Below the pieces are notes generated by a model, which saw only the letters and a program-made list of their open reading frames with translations, did not search any database and was not told where the DNA came from. The position numbers and the translations under genes were made by a program. 64,000 nucleotides of DNA from Dasyornis broadbenti (Eukaryota; Chordata; Aves; Passeriformes; Dasyornithidae). Shown one piece after another: positions 1-11,742 of the stretch. The DNA is taken from NCBI GenBank assembly GCA_013397935.1, contig VZRN01000229.1:851727-915726 (forward strand), given 5' to 3'. Positions within the stretch are counted from its first letter, which is position 1. Each line of letters opens with the position of its first letter.

Positions 1-754
1 AGAAAGGGGAAGAAAGGCTCAGAAGGGAGAAATGAGGTCAGTCTGCCACGTGTGTAAGCTCAGGGCTGGCTCAGTCTCATCTCACTGATTTACTTTGGGG
101 TTATCATGTCCCAGCCCCAGTGGGTCCAAAGGTTGGGTCAGGTTTAGTGAGGTTTATTCAGTTCCCTTGTGGAAATGCTGTGAACTTTCTCACTGGGGCA
201 TGTGAGGGGTGGCTGACACTGGAAAGATTTCCTCCAAAGTCTGAAACACAGGGAACAACCTCCTCTCCTCATACATTCCCCCAGTCTTGGGCTCCTCAGA
301 GCTCCACCCTTGGGGCTGCTGCTGGACCCAAGGAAAGGATATCTCATTGACTTGTCCAAGGTACAGTGGCAAATGTGAGCACAGTGTTTCTTCTGCTTTG
401 GTCCTGCAGCCCCTCTGGCCAGAGACCAGAGATGAAGAGACAATCTAAAGTTTTTATTGATAATAAAAAGTTAATGCAATCTTTTCAAACCCTACAGTGC
501 AAGGTTCACTTTGATTCACGTCTTACTTTCTCCAGCCTATTTGCACAGCTTTCCCTATTACATGGGGTATCAAAAGGAAAATAAAATTGCTGATACCTGG
601 GAGGTTTTGGGGCTGGTTGTGACCTCTGTTTCACTTGAATAGGAGCCATAGAGATAGAAAATTGAAAGTTTACAAGAGCCTACGGAGCATGGGAGTGGAG
701 CCATACAACCCATGAGTCCCTCTTGGTGGCTCCTGGACCCAACAGCAGAGCAGA
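1..754. other. Unique sequence, nothing recognised
   Basis: No repeat family, exon or RNA gene is recognisable. Open frames reach only about 99 codons on either strand and overlap each other in several frames, which is the pattern of chance frames. Confidence 0.6.
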
Positions 755-892
755 GGGAAGGGACAATTCCCTGAGAATCAACACAGCCCCACACATCCCT
801 AGGCAGGGAGAGTTCCCTGAGAATGAACACAGCCCCACACCTCCCTGGGAAGGCAGAGTTCCCTGAGAATCAACACATCTCTGCACCTCCGT
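755..892. repeat. 46-bp minisatellite, three units
   Basis: Three head-to-tail units of exactly 46 bases lie at 755-800, 801-846 and 847-892. Each contains TTCCCTGAGAAT followed by CAACACA or GAACACA, a C-rich stretch and CTCC or ATCC near the end. TTCCCTGAGAAT recurs at 767, 813 and 859. The units differ by scattered substitutions and show no length change. The period is not a multiple of three and the array sits inside a meaningless antisense frame, so it is not a protein repeat. It is likely to vary in copy number between individuals. Confidence 0.9.
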
Positions 893-2569
893 GCCGGTGC
901 AGGGTGCCAGCCTGAATTCCTGACATAGCAGCCTTTGAGCCACAGGCAGCTGCCAATGGAGCTCTGGCCCAGCCAGGCCAAACAAAAAGTTCCTCTTGAA
1001 TATTAAAATTAGAAATAAGATCTTACTCAGTTGGACATCACAATAAGAGCAGTGGCTCACACTCGTGTGGGATGGTTCTGACAGGTTTAGGGCTCTCTCC
1101 CCTCCTTTCCAGGGCTGCAGGTACCCGGCCCTGTTCTGACCTGTCACACCTCTGCTAATTCAGGACTGCACAGCACAGGGTCTGTCACTGGGGAACAGCA
1201 ATGCCTGCTCTGCTCGGGCTTGAAAGCAGCAAGGGGGAGTTTCATTTTTACTTAAAAGCTTTTTTAATAGTGCTTTGATGATGCACTGAACCTCTAATGT
1301 GTGTATTGCTTATATCTCTCAGGGACAGGGTTGTAAAGAATGGGGATGAGGAGCCTGGGGAAACCAAGCAGCAGAGCCTGGTGCCCTGCGGACTTGTACA
1401 GCACAACAAACAAATAAACGACTTAGAGAAGAGTAAGTCCTTTAAATACTGTACGTAGTACAAAAAGGGTCTTTGTTCCATAACTCCCATCAGCAAAATA
1501 AAGAAGTTCTCTCTCTGGATGAAAATACCCTGTGTCCTCACATGCAGGGCTTTGGGCAGAGGCAGAGGGTGGCAGGCACACACTGAGAGAGGGCCTTGGT
1601 CTGTGCTCTACCCCAGCTTGGTTTCAGAGTTCTGTGTTTCCTCAGCATTGGTTACACCTACCTAAACCAACAGGACTTGGGTGTAGACAGTGAGAGTCTG
1701 CAGCTGGAAATAAAAAGCCAGCCCTGAAGCTGAGACTTTAATGACTTTGGTTGTTAATGGACTTGTCCCTGGGGCAAATGAACTGTGACATCCACCAAAA
1801 GCAAAATTTGTTCTTTCACAGTTCAAGTATTTCAGTTTTGATTAATAAAAATGCAGCAGACTTTTGCATCCCAGAAGAGCCTGATTTCTCTGTCACTGAG
1901 GAACAGGGAGCTGTTAAAGCTACATCATCATCTGAGCCTGGCTTGGCTGGGGAGCTCTGCAGCTGCAGCTTTGAGAACAATGTTAGGCCTGGCTCTCAGA
2001 TATGACTGCAGTGGGACTTGGTGGGGTGGGGAGACTGTTAACTTGAATTGCAGACTTCTGGGTTATTTTCTCTTTGATTATTGGTAATGAAATGGTCTTT
2101 CCTTGCTAAACCTTAGGACTGCTCTGGTCCAGCCATATGGGTGGGCAGGGGGACTGTGCTGCCCTGCCCTGCCCTGGTAACAGCAATCTCCTGCCATAGC
2201 TGGGATGCTCCTGTGTCTGCAGAACCAGCAGGGTTTTTTTGCCATTGGGTGAGACTTCTACATCAAAGAGGTTTATAAGCAGAACCTCCAATGTGTTTGA
2301 GGTTTGCCCATCACTGCATGATACTTCCCAAGAGCATATTTGCTCATTAAAAAGCAGCCAGACTTGTTCCTGACTGCATTATGGTTTGTTTGGATCCGAG
2401 GCTGCCTCCAGAATCAATGGGAGTGTGCTCTTGGAAAGGGCTGCACAGAGATGGGGAAACCTCAAACATTTTGGAGGTTCAGTTTGGAAACCTCTCTGGT
2501 TTGGAAGTCCACCAAAAGCATGTCATGAGATGGTTGGAAGACTGGGTGGGGTTTACATCTGAGGATAGA
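893..2569. other. Unique sequence, nothing recognised
   Basis: No repeat or exon recognised. A small (TGCCC)3 run lies near 2158-2175. Open frames stay at or below about 155 codons, and the longest (680-1147, minus) runs through the minisatellite and has no recognisable domain. Confidence 0.6.
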
Positions 2570-2740
2570 GTGCAAAAGTGAGAATTGTTTAGCTTGGAAG
2601 AAGAAAGGGTTGGAGGGTATATGAGTGAGGTGTTTAAGAAAGGTACTGTGAAAACTAATCCACTCCTCAAGTTAACTTTTCTCAGTAATATGAGAGCAAG
2701 GGGTCAGTTAGCAAAAAACATGAAACGGAAATTATTTTAG
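2570..2740 (+). mobile_element. Possible very old CR1/L3-like LINE remnant
   Basis: The stretch GTGAGAATTGTTTAGCTTGG followed by an AAGAAGAAAGG run resembles the ORF2 segment of old CR1/L3 elements that encodes G-L-F-S-L-E-K-R-R. A diffuse match continues downstream. Divergence is high and boundaries are guesses. Chance similarity in purine-rich DNA is possible. Confidence 0.3.
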
Positions 2741-2849
2741 CATGGATCATTTAACTGGACTACTTAGAAGTCCTGATCTCCAAAGCCTGTAGACAAGAAC
2801 TGGTACAAACAGCTTGATTTAACAGAAATGCCATTGAGTTTGAGACTCT

Positions 2850-2896
2850 GCTGTGTGACCCTAAGCAGTTTTCCCTCTGTGTGACTTGACTGAGAC
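2850..2896 (+). mobile_element. Possible MIR-like SINE remnant
   Basis: GCTGTGTGACCCTAAGCAG and the following pyrimidine-rich stretch ending CTGAGAC resemble the conserved region of MIR (GCTGTGTGACC, GGCAAGTCAC, CTCTGAG). The match stops just before the CR1 copy beginning at 2911, which may have inserted into it. It is short and diverged. Confidence 0.35.
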
Positions 2897-2910
2897 GGTT
2901 AAAAACGGTT

Positions 2911-3396
2911 TGGGCACCTCAGCCCAGCAGGGACCTGGAGCTCCTGGAGCGGGGCCAGCAGAGGCTGCGCAGATGAGGAAGGGCCTGGAGCATCTCAGTG
3001 CCCAGGAAAGGCTGAGGGAGCTGGGGCTGCTCAGGCTCCAGAGGAGCCCCAGCTGAGAGGGGCCCTCAGGCCTGGGTGTCCCGGGGTGCGGGGAGGGCTC
3101 CGAGCAGGGCTCGGGCTCTGCTCCGGGGGCCCAGCAATGGCAGCAGAGGAACGGGCAGGGACTGAGCCCAGGGAGTTCCCCCTGCACAGGAGGCAGAACT
3201 TCTTCCCTGGGCAGTGCCTGAGCCCTGAAGAGATTGTGCAGAGAGGCTGTGGAGTGTCCCTCGCTGGGGATATTCCAGAGCTGTGTGGACACACGGCTGT
3301 GCCCTGTGCTCTGGGATGGCCCTGCTGGAGCAGGGAGGTGGCACCAGATGAGCCCCTGGGGCCCTTCCAGCCTGACCCAGTCTGGGATTCTGGGAA
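2911..3396 (+). mobile_element. CR1 LINE fragment, group A
   Basis: This is a 5'-truncated sense-strand copy ending in TCTGGGATTCTGGGAATT, the expected CR1 3' terminus. Downstream of the truncation it carries the ORF2 C-terminal region. One frame near 2945-3060 reads L-E-L-L-E-R then, after a break, E-R-L-R-E-L-G-L-L, matching the CR1 ORF2 C-terminus, but the frame is broken several times. It is very similar to the copies at 13364 and 60600 and is shorter at the 5' end than both. No activity is possible because the endonuclease and nearly all of the reverse transcriptase are absent. Confidence 0.9.
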
Positions 3397-4892
3397 TTAG
3401 AGTGGTGGATCAGCCCTAGTTGAGGGCTTTTACAGCAGTTTACTCAACAGGCTTCAATCCTAGTGGTGCGCTTCAGGCTTATCCTGAGGATCTGACCTAG
3501 CACAGATTTCTATGTGGCTTTGAAAGAAACAGCTGGGGCAGTCTCAGGACTGTTCAGACATTTAACAATGACTCCGAGTGTCTGGTGAGATTTTTCAAAG
3601 TACTAACATGACAAAATCCAGTCAGGAATTCAGCATCCAGCTTCTTTTGAAAAATCTACCCACGTGAGTGTTTTTATCCCAAGAGCTTATACACAAAAAA
3701 TCCCAGTTGTCTTCTAGTATGCCTCCTGATAATATGACAGGTAACCAGCACCACCTCCTCTAAAGGGTACCTTGAGGTGGCAGATAGGTTAATTTTTAAG
3801 ATGCTTAGATAATAGAAAAGAATTTAAACAAAAAACCTTTGGCTTCTGGACAAATTTAGGAAAGAAATTCTCCCCATTCTGGATAGGATCTCTTTATCCA
3901 GTCCCTTCAGGCTAATAGTGATATGACAGTTTAATCCAGGAACATTTCTGGATAAAGTACCTTGCTGCTGAGTGCATCACCTGGCAATTTATTTCAGTGC
4001 CCCTTCTGTTCTCTTCAGACAGCTCATGATGCATTCAAGGCATAGGAAGGGAAGGGATTATCAATTAAATCTCATTTTTAAATGTAAAACATAGATGACA
4101 GTGTATAGTGCAAATCCAAACCACAAATCAAACAGAATGGCAGCAGTGGGAGATGAGCTGAATAAGAACAAAAGCAGCAAACCAAAGGTCATTTGTCTCC
4201 ATCTGCCTCTACTGGGGTGTCCAGCAAGCACGACAAATGGGCAGGGTGTGATGCCCACACCCTGGGACTGTTAATCATGCTCCAGGTCTGTATTGAGCTC
4301 TGAGGGCTGAGGAGGGACAGAAGAGGAGGAGAATTTTATGGCAGAATCAGATTATCCTGAGGGTAGGTAGGGATTTCTGAGAGTCTGTGGTCTCACTCTG
4401 TGCTGTTCCCTCTCTCTTCCACCTTCGAGCTGGTGGCTGCTCTGTGCCCCAGCTGAGGCAGGGAGCCGTTGTCACCCCTGGCAGAGGGAGGACAGTGCCA
4501 GGCAGCAAAATCTGCTCTGCTGGAGCTGCAAACTCCCTTTTGCCTTCCCAGCCTAGGTGCCTTCCCCTTGCTGGTGGAGGGAATGCTGCTGTCACCTGGA
4601 GATGCTCCTCCATCCAGCCCATATCAGAGTTTGGAGAAGCAGAGCAGGAGTCGGGCCTGCAGCTCCCAGGAAAGCAGAGAGACACTCGGATTAGGAGGAA
4701 AGGAAGCAGCAAGGATAGTTTTAAACTCTGGTAGGGCTGGAACAGCACATGGGTAAGGGATACAGCAATGGAATCCCTCCCTGGGACACATGAACTGGGA
4801 TTTCTCGAGCTCGGGTTCATGTAAATCCCTGTGATGAATGAACTCACCACTGGATGTCATTGTTTCTCTACAGGAAAGCGTCGGGGACATTT
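3397..4892. other. Unique sequence, nothing recognised
   Basis: No repeat or exon recognised. A 167-codon minus-strand frame at 4347-4850 overlaps several frames on both strands and has no recognisable domain. Confidence 0.6.
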
Positions 4893-4956
4893 CTATTTGG
4901 CAGTAAAATTGTTTTTATTGTCTGTTTTTTTTTTTTTTTTTTTCTCCGCCAAATAG
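4893..4956. repeat. 9-bp inverted repeat flanking a T19 tract
   Basis: CTATTTGGC at 4893-4901 is the exact reverse complement of GCCAAATAG at 4948-4956. The intervening 46 bases contain T19 at 4925-4943. It could extrude a hairpin or be a coincidence near a homopolymer. Confidence 0.6.
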
Positions 4957-5107
4957 CAAGCCCCACATATGGGATATTCAGGTGTTTGGCACCTTTTCCA
5001 CTTGGCTGCAGCCAGCCCAGGACCAGATTACGCCTCTTGTTTTGCTAGGGCGGGGCAGGTTTGCAGCGCTGTGATGGATACGGTCTATCCTCAGGCTCGC
5101 AGCCACC

Positions 5108-5192
5108 GGGCCAGATCGTCAGCTGGTGTAAATTGTGCTGCTCGGAGGAGTCGAGCAGCGGTGCCAATGCAAACAGGCTGGGGATCCAGCCC
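5108..5192. repeat. 85-bp imperfect palindrome (MITE-like)
   Basis: The left arm starts GGGCCAGATCGTCAGCTGG and continues GTGTAAATTG. The right arm read in reverse complement starts GGGCTGGATCCCCAGCCTG. The two arms therefore pair across the whole element. At the centre is an 8-bp perfect stem (GCTGCTCG at 5137-5144 with CGAGCAGC at 5152-5159) around a 7-base loop. From memory, the GGGCCAGATCCTCAGCTGGTG type of palindrome recurs in sauropsid (turtle, crocodile, bird) DNA, which would suggest an old non-autonomous DNA transposon. That identification is unverified. The surrounding 4945-5220 block also keeps more CpG than its neighbours, so a structured conserved element is an alternative. Confidence 0.6.
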
Positions 5193-5620
5193 GTCCTGCC
5201 TGCTGCTTTCAAGTCCCCCTCAAGTATAGCCAATCCTTCCTGCTTCCTCAAACACCTCCCTCATGCCCCGGCTCCCACCTTGCCCTTAATGTTCTTTACA
5301 ACAGACCTAATCCTTTTCTCTCCTTTCTATCTCAGTTCATGGTTTGAAAATTTCACCCAAATTATGACATCAGTCAATTTTCCATGTTCTTTCCGCTCTT
5401 GTTTGTGTTACCTTCTAGATGCCCCCTCCAGGTGCGAATCAGCCTTTGAGAGAAGTGAAGGGCTGGAAAGGGAAACAAGTCATATAAACATAGCCCACAA
5501 CCTTACCTACCTTAACATCTGCCTTGGCTTTTTGGTTGCTCTGAATTTGTCTCTGATCCCATCTCACTGACATTTTTCCAAACCCACCCCTTCATTTTGT
5601 AAAAATCTCAAAATATATAA
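5193..5620. other. Unique sequence, nothing recognised
   Basis: This C/T-rich unique spacer lies between the palindrome and the next CR1 copy. A 169-codon plus frame (5061-5570) crosses the palindrome and has no recognisable domain. Confidence 0.6.
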
Positions 5621-6232
5621 TGGAATCACAGAATATCCTGAGATGGAAGGGACCCATAAGGATAATCAATCCAACCCCTGGCCCTGCAAAGACACCCCAA
5701 CAATCCCACCCTGTGCATCCCTGGGCACATTGTCCGAATGCTCCTGGAGCTCTGGCAGCCTCGGGGCCGTGCCCATTCCCTGGGGAGCCTGGGCAGTGTC
5801 CAGCACCCTCTGGGGGAAGAAACTTCTCCCAAAATCCAGCCTGACCCGAGCCAGCTCCAGCCATTCCCTGGGTGCTGTCCCTGTCCCAGGGAGCAGAGCT
5901 CGGAGCTGTCCCTGCGCTGCCCCTCGGGAGGAGCTGCAGCTCCCGGGGAGCTTTGCCCTCAGGCTGCTCTGCTGCAGCTGAACCAGCCCAGGGCCCTCAG
6001 CCGCTCCTCTTGTGGCCCCTCCAGACCCTTCCCCAGCTCCAGGTCCCTCCTTTGGACACTCTGGAACAGCTTTGGATCTCTCTGATATTGTGGCACCCCA
6101 AACTGCCCCAGGACTGGAGGTGAGGCTGCCCCAGTGCAGAGCAGAGAGGGACAATCCCTCCCTGGGCCTGATCCCCCAGGACAGGGATGTCCCTCCTGGC
6201 TCCAGGGCAGTGCTGACTCATATATTTGGACA
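5621..6232 (-). mobile_element. CR1 LINE fragment, group B
   Basis: The antisense 3' end begins at TGGAATCACAGAATATCCTG. Read on the minus strand, one frame gives A-R-V-R-L-D-F-G-R-S-F-F, which corresponds to the R-F-R-L-D-I-R-K-K-F-F block of the CR1 ORF2 C-terminus, followed by a frameshift. It closely resembles the copy at 14879-15522 in the same orientation. Its 5' limit is diffuse near 6232, where the match to the longer copy fades. Overlapping plus-strand frames here are antisense artefacts. Confidence 0.9.
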
Positions 6233-9200
6233 GGTGTAACTAACACAGAACATTAAAACTGTTTAGTATTTAAGAAGGAAGATGGGATTTTACCTTGTCA
6301 GATCCTGACCTGGGCACAGAGAAGGGCTGGGGGAGGTTAATTTTAATGCAATCACAGGTAACAAGGTGATAAGGCTGCCACACTTCCTGTGGTGCTGCTG
6401 TCTCAATGCTCTGTGCCATTCTCCAGGACAGAGGTGACATCTGCTTCCTGCAGGGAACCCAACGGCACTGCTGGAAGAGCATTCCAGAGCAGGATCAGCT
6501 TTCTTCCTGTCTGCCATTCCCTGACATCCTCTGCCAAGGTTCAGTGGCAGCAGGAGGCTTGCAGAGCTCTTATCTCTCAACTTCCTTACTTAGAAAGAAA
6601 TGATAATTAAGCCAGTTAATTATTCATAGAGTGACAGAAAAGAAAAACTTTTGAGCATCACCCTGATAAACCAGACCAGTTCTTTTTGCTTCCTTTGTAT
6701 CTCTCATGTGTCCTGCAGCTCAGGTAGAAAGGGTGAAGCATTTTGAAGATTGTTTTTCTGATGTCAGGTGTGGTGGCTTGCAGGAGAATGAGCACCTGCT
6801 TGGTCAGGTGAGCTGTCCATCGTTTTTTAATAAATCAGATTTTTAATAAATCCTGTCAATTCACACTGTACGTTGTCTTCCACAGAAAGGTGCACCCCAG
6901 GCCCAGCACTGCCTGCATTGGAGTCGGTGATGAATCTGATTGTACCCTTCTTTCTACACCAAATCAGGAGCTGTTCTGTGAGCAAAAGCATGGAAGAGGA
7001 AGGAATTCAAGCATCTTGTTTCACTCGGGGTTCTGGAAGAGATAGAGAGCCTTGAAAAGAGGGCACAGAAAATTACCAAACAGTTCTGTCAGATAGTCTG
7101 CATCTAATTAATGAGAGATTTTTGGTGTAAGTGAAGGTTATTTGTAATTAAACAGAGAGATGATGGAGTTGTTTGTGGGTTACAGGAATTTAGGAGATGA
7201 GGTAATGAAACCATGCAACTTCAGATTGTAGGGATAGATGAAGTATAATTAAATTCTTAATTTCCCTGCCAAAGAAAAACAGGAGAAAAAAACTTGGCAT
7301 CTCCCACGGAGTCTTTTGGGATTGGATAAACTGGAATTTTATTGACTTTTAAGGTCAAAGTGTGTTATAATCTGAAATGAGGCTGCAATGGCACCACCTT
7401 CTTACCAATTAAATTGGTGATTTGTGTGGCTTTGGGATCTTTGGGTTAAAACCAAATGAAAACATATTTGTAACTTGTGCTCCTGTTTCCTCACTTTGCC
7501 ATGAGGATTGCAGCAGAGAGGGGTATACTCTGCTTAGACTTCACAATGGTAATTCATTTTATATCCTTTTCATATTTTTTGTCTTTTATATGGACAAATG
7601 GTGTCTCTGGCAATGGGATGATTAAAGAACAAGGCCCTCTCAGGGGCTGCTTGGGGTGTCTGGTGGAGTAATAAGTCCTGAATCCTTGATGGGAAAGTCT
7701 GAACCTCAGAGTGACTCTCAGAGGTCACCTTGTGCAACAGAGGAGCACCATGAGCAGGTGATGCTCTTCTCAGAGCTGTCTGTGTCAGGCATCTGAAAAC
7801 CTCCTGCTCAGAAGCTCAGGATGTCTGGCCTTGAGTGCAGCGGGTCTGTTCTGCTCCTCCACAGCGCCAGGGAGGAGCTCACTACTTAAATGCTTTGGTC
7901 TTTCCATAGGAGTGTGATACCCAGCTCCTCTTGGGTGCCTTGAAAAATGCCCCTTCATGTCTTGCTGGGGCTTAATTAAAAGCAATCTGTCTCATTCCGT
8001 GTGCTGAATTCTGGTATAGCACAGCTCCCCTTGCCCCAGGAGCCAGCAGCAGGAGCCACAGTCTCTGCTGGATGCTCTGAGGGAATATTTGATGCAGGAA
8101 TACACTGACAAAGGGAACAACAGCTCAGAGTCTCCGCTTGTTTGGTAACAAATTAAATTTCACCCTGTTTCCCTAAATTGCAGCTGTGACCTGGACATTT
8201 TGCAGCTGCTACACCATTAAGTAGAAGTTCATAGTATTGCCAGTGAAAGATATGAAAGAAATAATTTTCAAGTGGTAGATTTGACTTATCTTCTTGTTCT
8301 AGGGGCTCTAAAGTGGATTTCAGCCCTGTTCACTCACAGCCATGTCAGACTCAATTACCCAAATTAAGCCTGTTCCCAACTGCCTAAAACTGTTTCAGTG
8401 TCAGGAGGTCTCTGTAACACTTCTGAGAGCTCTGACCTAGCAAATGTGCCCTCTGGAGCTGCTCTTTTGATTTTTCCCCAACACCTAAAAGTCCAATTGC
8501 TTGAAACAAGTGCTCAGGAAAAGACTCAGTGACCGGCACAGTGTGGGGAGAGAGAGGCCAGAACAGACCAACCCCTGCAAGGTATTAACTCAGACAAAGA
8601 TGAAAGCAGCCCCAAATATGTTAAACAGTAAAATCTAATGTGCCACTCTTGGGGCTTAATTCCACATTTTGATAATGACTGTAAAGGGTAATGATAAATT
8701 TCTCTTAGATTAAAAATGACCGGACACACAATGTTCTCTCTGGCTTCTTTAAAGAGCATTTAGGAGCTCTTGTGTTATGTGGAAGAAAAGGAGGAACAAT
8801 TAGCGCTGAAGCCAAGCTGCACCTCTCAGGCTGAGTGGTCCCTCACCAGCACAGATCCCTGAGCCCATGGGCTTTATTCAGCACACAAAGTGTTGCTCGG
8901 AGTAATTAAGAATTGCCAGCACAGGACCCTGAAAGCCCAATGACAGCCTTCATCAAGTAGGCTCCTCCAGCACAATGCAGGCTCCCAGTCAGGCTCTCTG
9001 CATTTCCTTTCCCAAAGGAATTAGACTCATTTTCTTCTCTTCGAGGCCCAGCCTCCCATTTAGAAAATGTACTTTTTCACTGAGCCAAGGAGCAACTGCT
9101 TTGCCGGCAGCAGTTAATATCAGAGCACCAGGAGGCTACCGGGACAGTGGCATCATCCTCTCAGCCTCCCAGCTTCAGTGCAGGGTGCCCAGTGAGCTCC

Positions 9201-11742
9201 TCTAACAGCCTGGAACCTGGGCTGCACTGAAATGCTTTTTCTTGGATGGGCTTTGCTTTTCTTTCTGATGTGATTCCATGCTTGACACTACCCCAGTTTG
9301 GCAAATTGGACCTCCTACGTTATCTCTGTGACAAATAACCTGCAGGTGCCTTGAAGGGCCACCTGCTGTGGCCGGTGGTCTTGATGGAAATGTCTGAAGC
9401 ACTTGCAAGTTTTATCCTTTTGTTAAATCTGATGTTCCTTATGTGGCTGAATGTGCTGGTGTGTGTGTTGAGAAGCAGCAGACCTGGATAGCATGTATAA
9501 GAAATGATGCACAAAGCCTGTGAGTTTATAAACTCTTTTTTGGGCCAAAGACTTCTCTGAGGGGGATTACTCTGAGTTCTAACTTCTGCAGCTGTTTCTC
9601 TGTGTTCATAAAAATTCAAAGCTCTGTCTCATATTACACCAGGCTGACCCAGCTGCATTCAAGTTTCAGGTACTGCCCACTGCAAATTACTCCTGGTTCA
9701 CAGCAACAAAAGCATTGCACAACTGGGATGAATTTGTCTTTTAGTGAAGATCCTTGTCCTTATCTCTCTGAGAAACCAGTCCAAAACTCCTCTGACTATA
9801 GGATCTTCTGTGACACTCATTCCTTCCACTATTGCCAAGTCTTACAGTTTCATCATGAATCTCTTCGAGCTGGATTTGCATTATGATGAAACACATCAGT
9901 CATCACACCCTGCTCTTGCCTGGGGGAAAATCCTGCTGGGGTTGGATACCTTTCCTGCTTCCTTCTTCCAGGTGGGTGCTGGGGAGAGCAGGCAGGGCTC
10001 TGATCTTCCCCTGGGGAACAAAAAGGAAATGTGAGATAGGAGAGGGGGCAAAAAGAGAAGAACCCAGTCTTGTAGCTGATAAAACACCTTTGCCTCTCTT
10101 TGGATATCAGGCCATCCTGCTGTGTGTTTTGAAGGAAAACCAATGGTCTCTTAGAGGGACAGTGGCTTCAGGAAAACAGAAGCTCAAAGACAAAATGTTG
10201 GCAAATGATAGAAGATAATTAAACAACTGTGAGTTTTGGGGACAGCAGCAGTCTTGTATCATCAGACAGCACCTCATGCCAAACCACAATCTTTCCTCTG
10301 TTCCAGTGAGGCTTTCTGTGAGTCTGGGAGTGCTGCCTCCAACTAGAGAGGAAACAAGGAGAAGAGTGTGAATGTCAAAGGGTAGGGCACCAGCTATTTT
10401 AAAAATGCCTGTTTTTTTTCCAACCAGAGCAGTGCCAGGTGGGAGCAGCCTGGAGACACCCCCAGGTGGGCAGGGAGCCCTGCCCCAGCTCTGCGCCGGG
10501 CCCAGCCTGTCCTATGAGCACAGCAGGGGCAGCCTGGGGCTTCCACCATCCCCTCACACTGACAGGGCAGCCCCAGGACAGTACCAGTGGGAGCTCTTCA
10601 GGCCGTGGTGCTCTGTGTGCAGGGGCATTGCAGTATTTTTGTTGTTTACAGTCCAGTGAAGAGTTTGATGGTGGGCTCCACCCTGCCCCTTCTGAAGTGA
10701 GCCAGCTCTATCCTGAGGGGACTGTTCCTTCACTCAGGTGCTGGCAAGGGACAGGAGGCTGCACTGGGCTGGTGCAGTCAGGATTCTGATTGCATCTGTT
10801 GAAGTTGTACAACCCCAGAACTTTCTATTCTCTGTGTGCAGTGGGGCTTGTAGGGCTGTTATCTTGTACTTAGTGAAAGCAAATTAGTATTTTATGCAAA
10901 TTTAACATCATTACCCAATTTGTGTGTAAGAACATTTGCCTGGGTAGATCTAATACAGATGCTGTTTTACAGAAATACACACACCTTCCCTTTCTTCTTC
11001 ACTCTCCTCTCAGACAGTGCTTCCTTATCTTGTTTTTTCATTATTTCCTTGTCCTCGTGCAAGGGTGGCATCAGAGCCATTCCCTGTGCTTAACCTGGGG
11101 GATGTTCACCAAAGTCTTCATTGCTGTGTTTGGATTGTCTTCAAGAAGGAAGCCCAGAACACTCTCTGGGCTTCTGCTTATGGAATAAGAAGCTCCAAGG
11201 CCAGGCTTAGTTTTAGCTTTCTCTTTCTCTTTGCCTTTGCTGTTGTGTTTTATATATAATGCAGTGCACACTTCAGGTGTTTCAGCCACTTTCAGATTCC
11301 ACCTCAAAACCTGCTGTTTTTAAAAATCTGTCCTACCTACTCTTTAAAAAAAAGATTTTTTAATGTAATGTTTCTTTTCTCCATCTTGCCAACAATTTCT
11401 GCCTTGTTGCCTTCATCCCTTCCATGAATTTGACACCTTTGTAATTTAATCTCGCAGTCAATGTCTTACTTTGGTCACGCCTGGAACATGCCAATGACAT
11501 TACACTGCTCCCTCAGCACATGTGCTTCTAATTCCCTGTGTTGTCACAGACCGGTTCCAGGATCATGTTTAGGGTTCAATCCTTCCCTGTCTGCTGCAAG
11601 TGAGGTGTAGTGCCTTCACCCACCCTCTGGTACCAGTGCAGGGTGATTGCCACTGGACTGAAGGGGTTCTGTGATAAACAGGAATTTGCTTATGAGCTTC
11701 TGTGAGGAAAATAGTCTTCTAGCCAGGAGTGTGTAATAATAA
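6233..11742. other. Long unique stretch
   Basis: About 5.5 kb without a recognised interspersed repeat or exon. It contains a 16-bp tandem duplication of TTTTTAATAAATC at 6823-6852. A locally G+C-rich patch at about 10430-10800 has frames up to 116 codons in multiple overlapping registers and no recognisable domain. Much of the rest is A+T-rich. Confidence 0.55.
6823..6852. repeat. 16-bp tandem duplication
   Basis: TTTTTAATAAATC occurs twice with a 16-base offset (AATAAATC at 6829 and 6845). It is a small local duplication containing two AATAAA hexamers. No transcript end is otherwise suggested. Confidence 0.8.

Noticed and set aside
755..892. CRISPR-like array
   Set aside because: Units are directly tandem without unique spacers, and the genome is avian.
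4347..4850. 167-codon minus-strand frame
   Set aside because: Overlaps comparable frames on the plus strand and has no protein family features.
6829..6852. Paired AATAAA hexamers as a transcript end
   Set aside because: They arise from a 16-bp tandem duplication in A+T-rich DNA, with no upstream exon.
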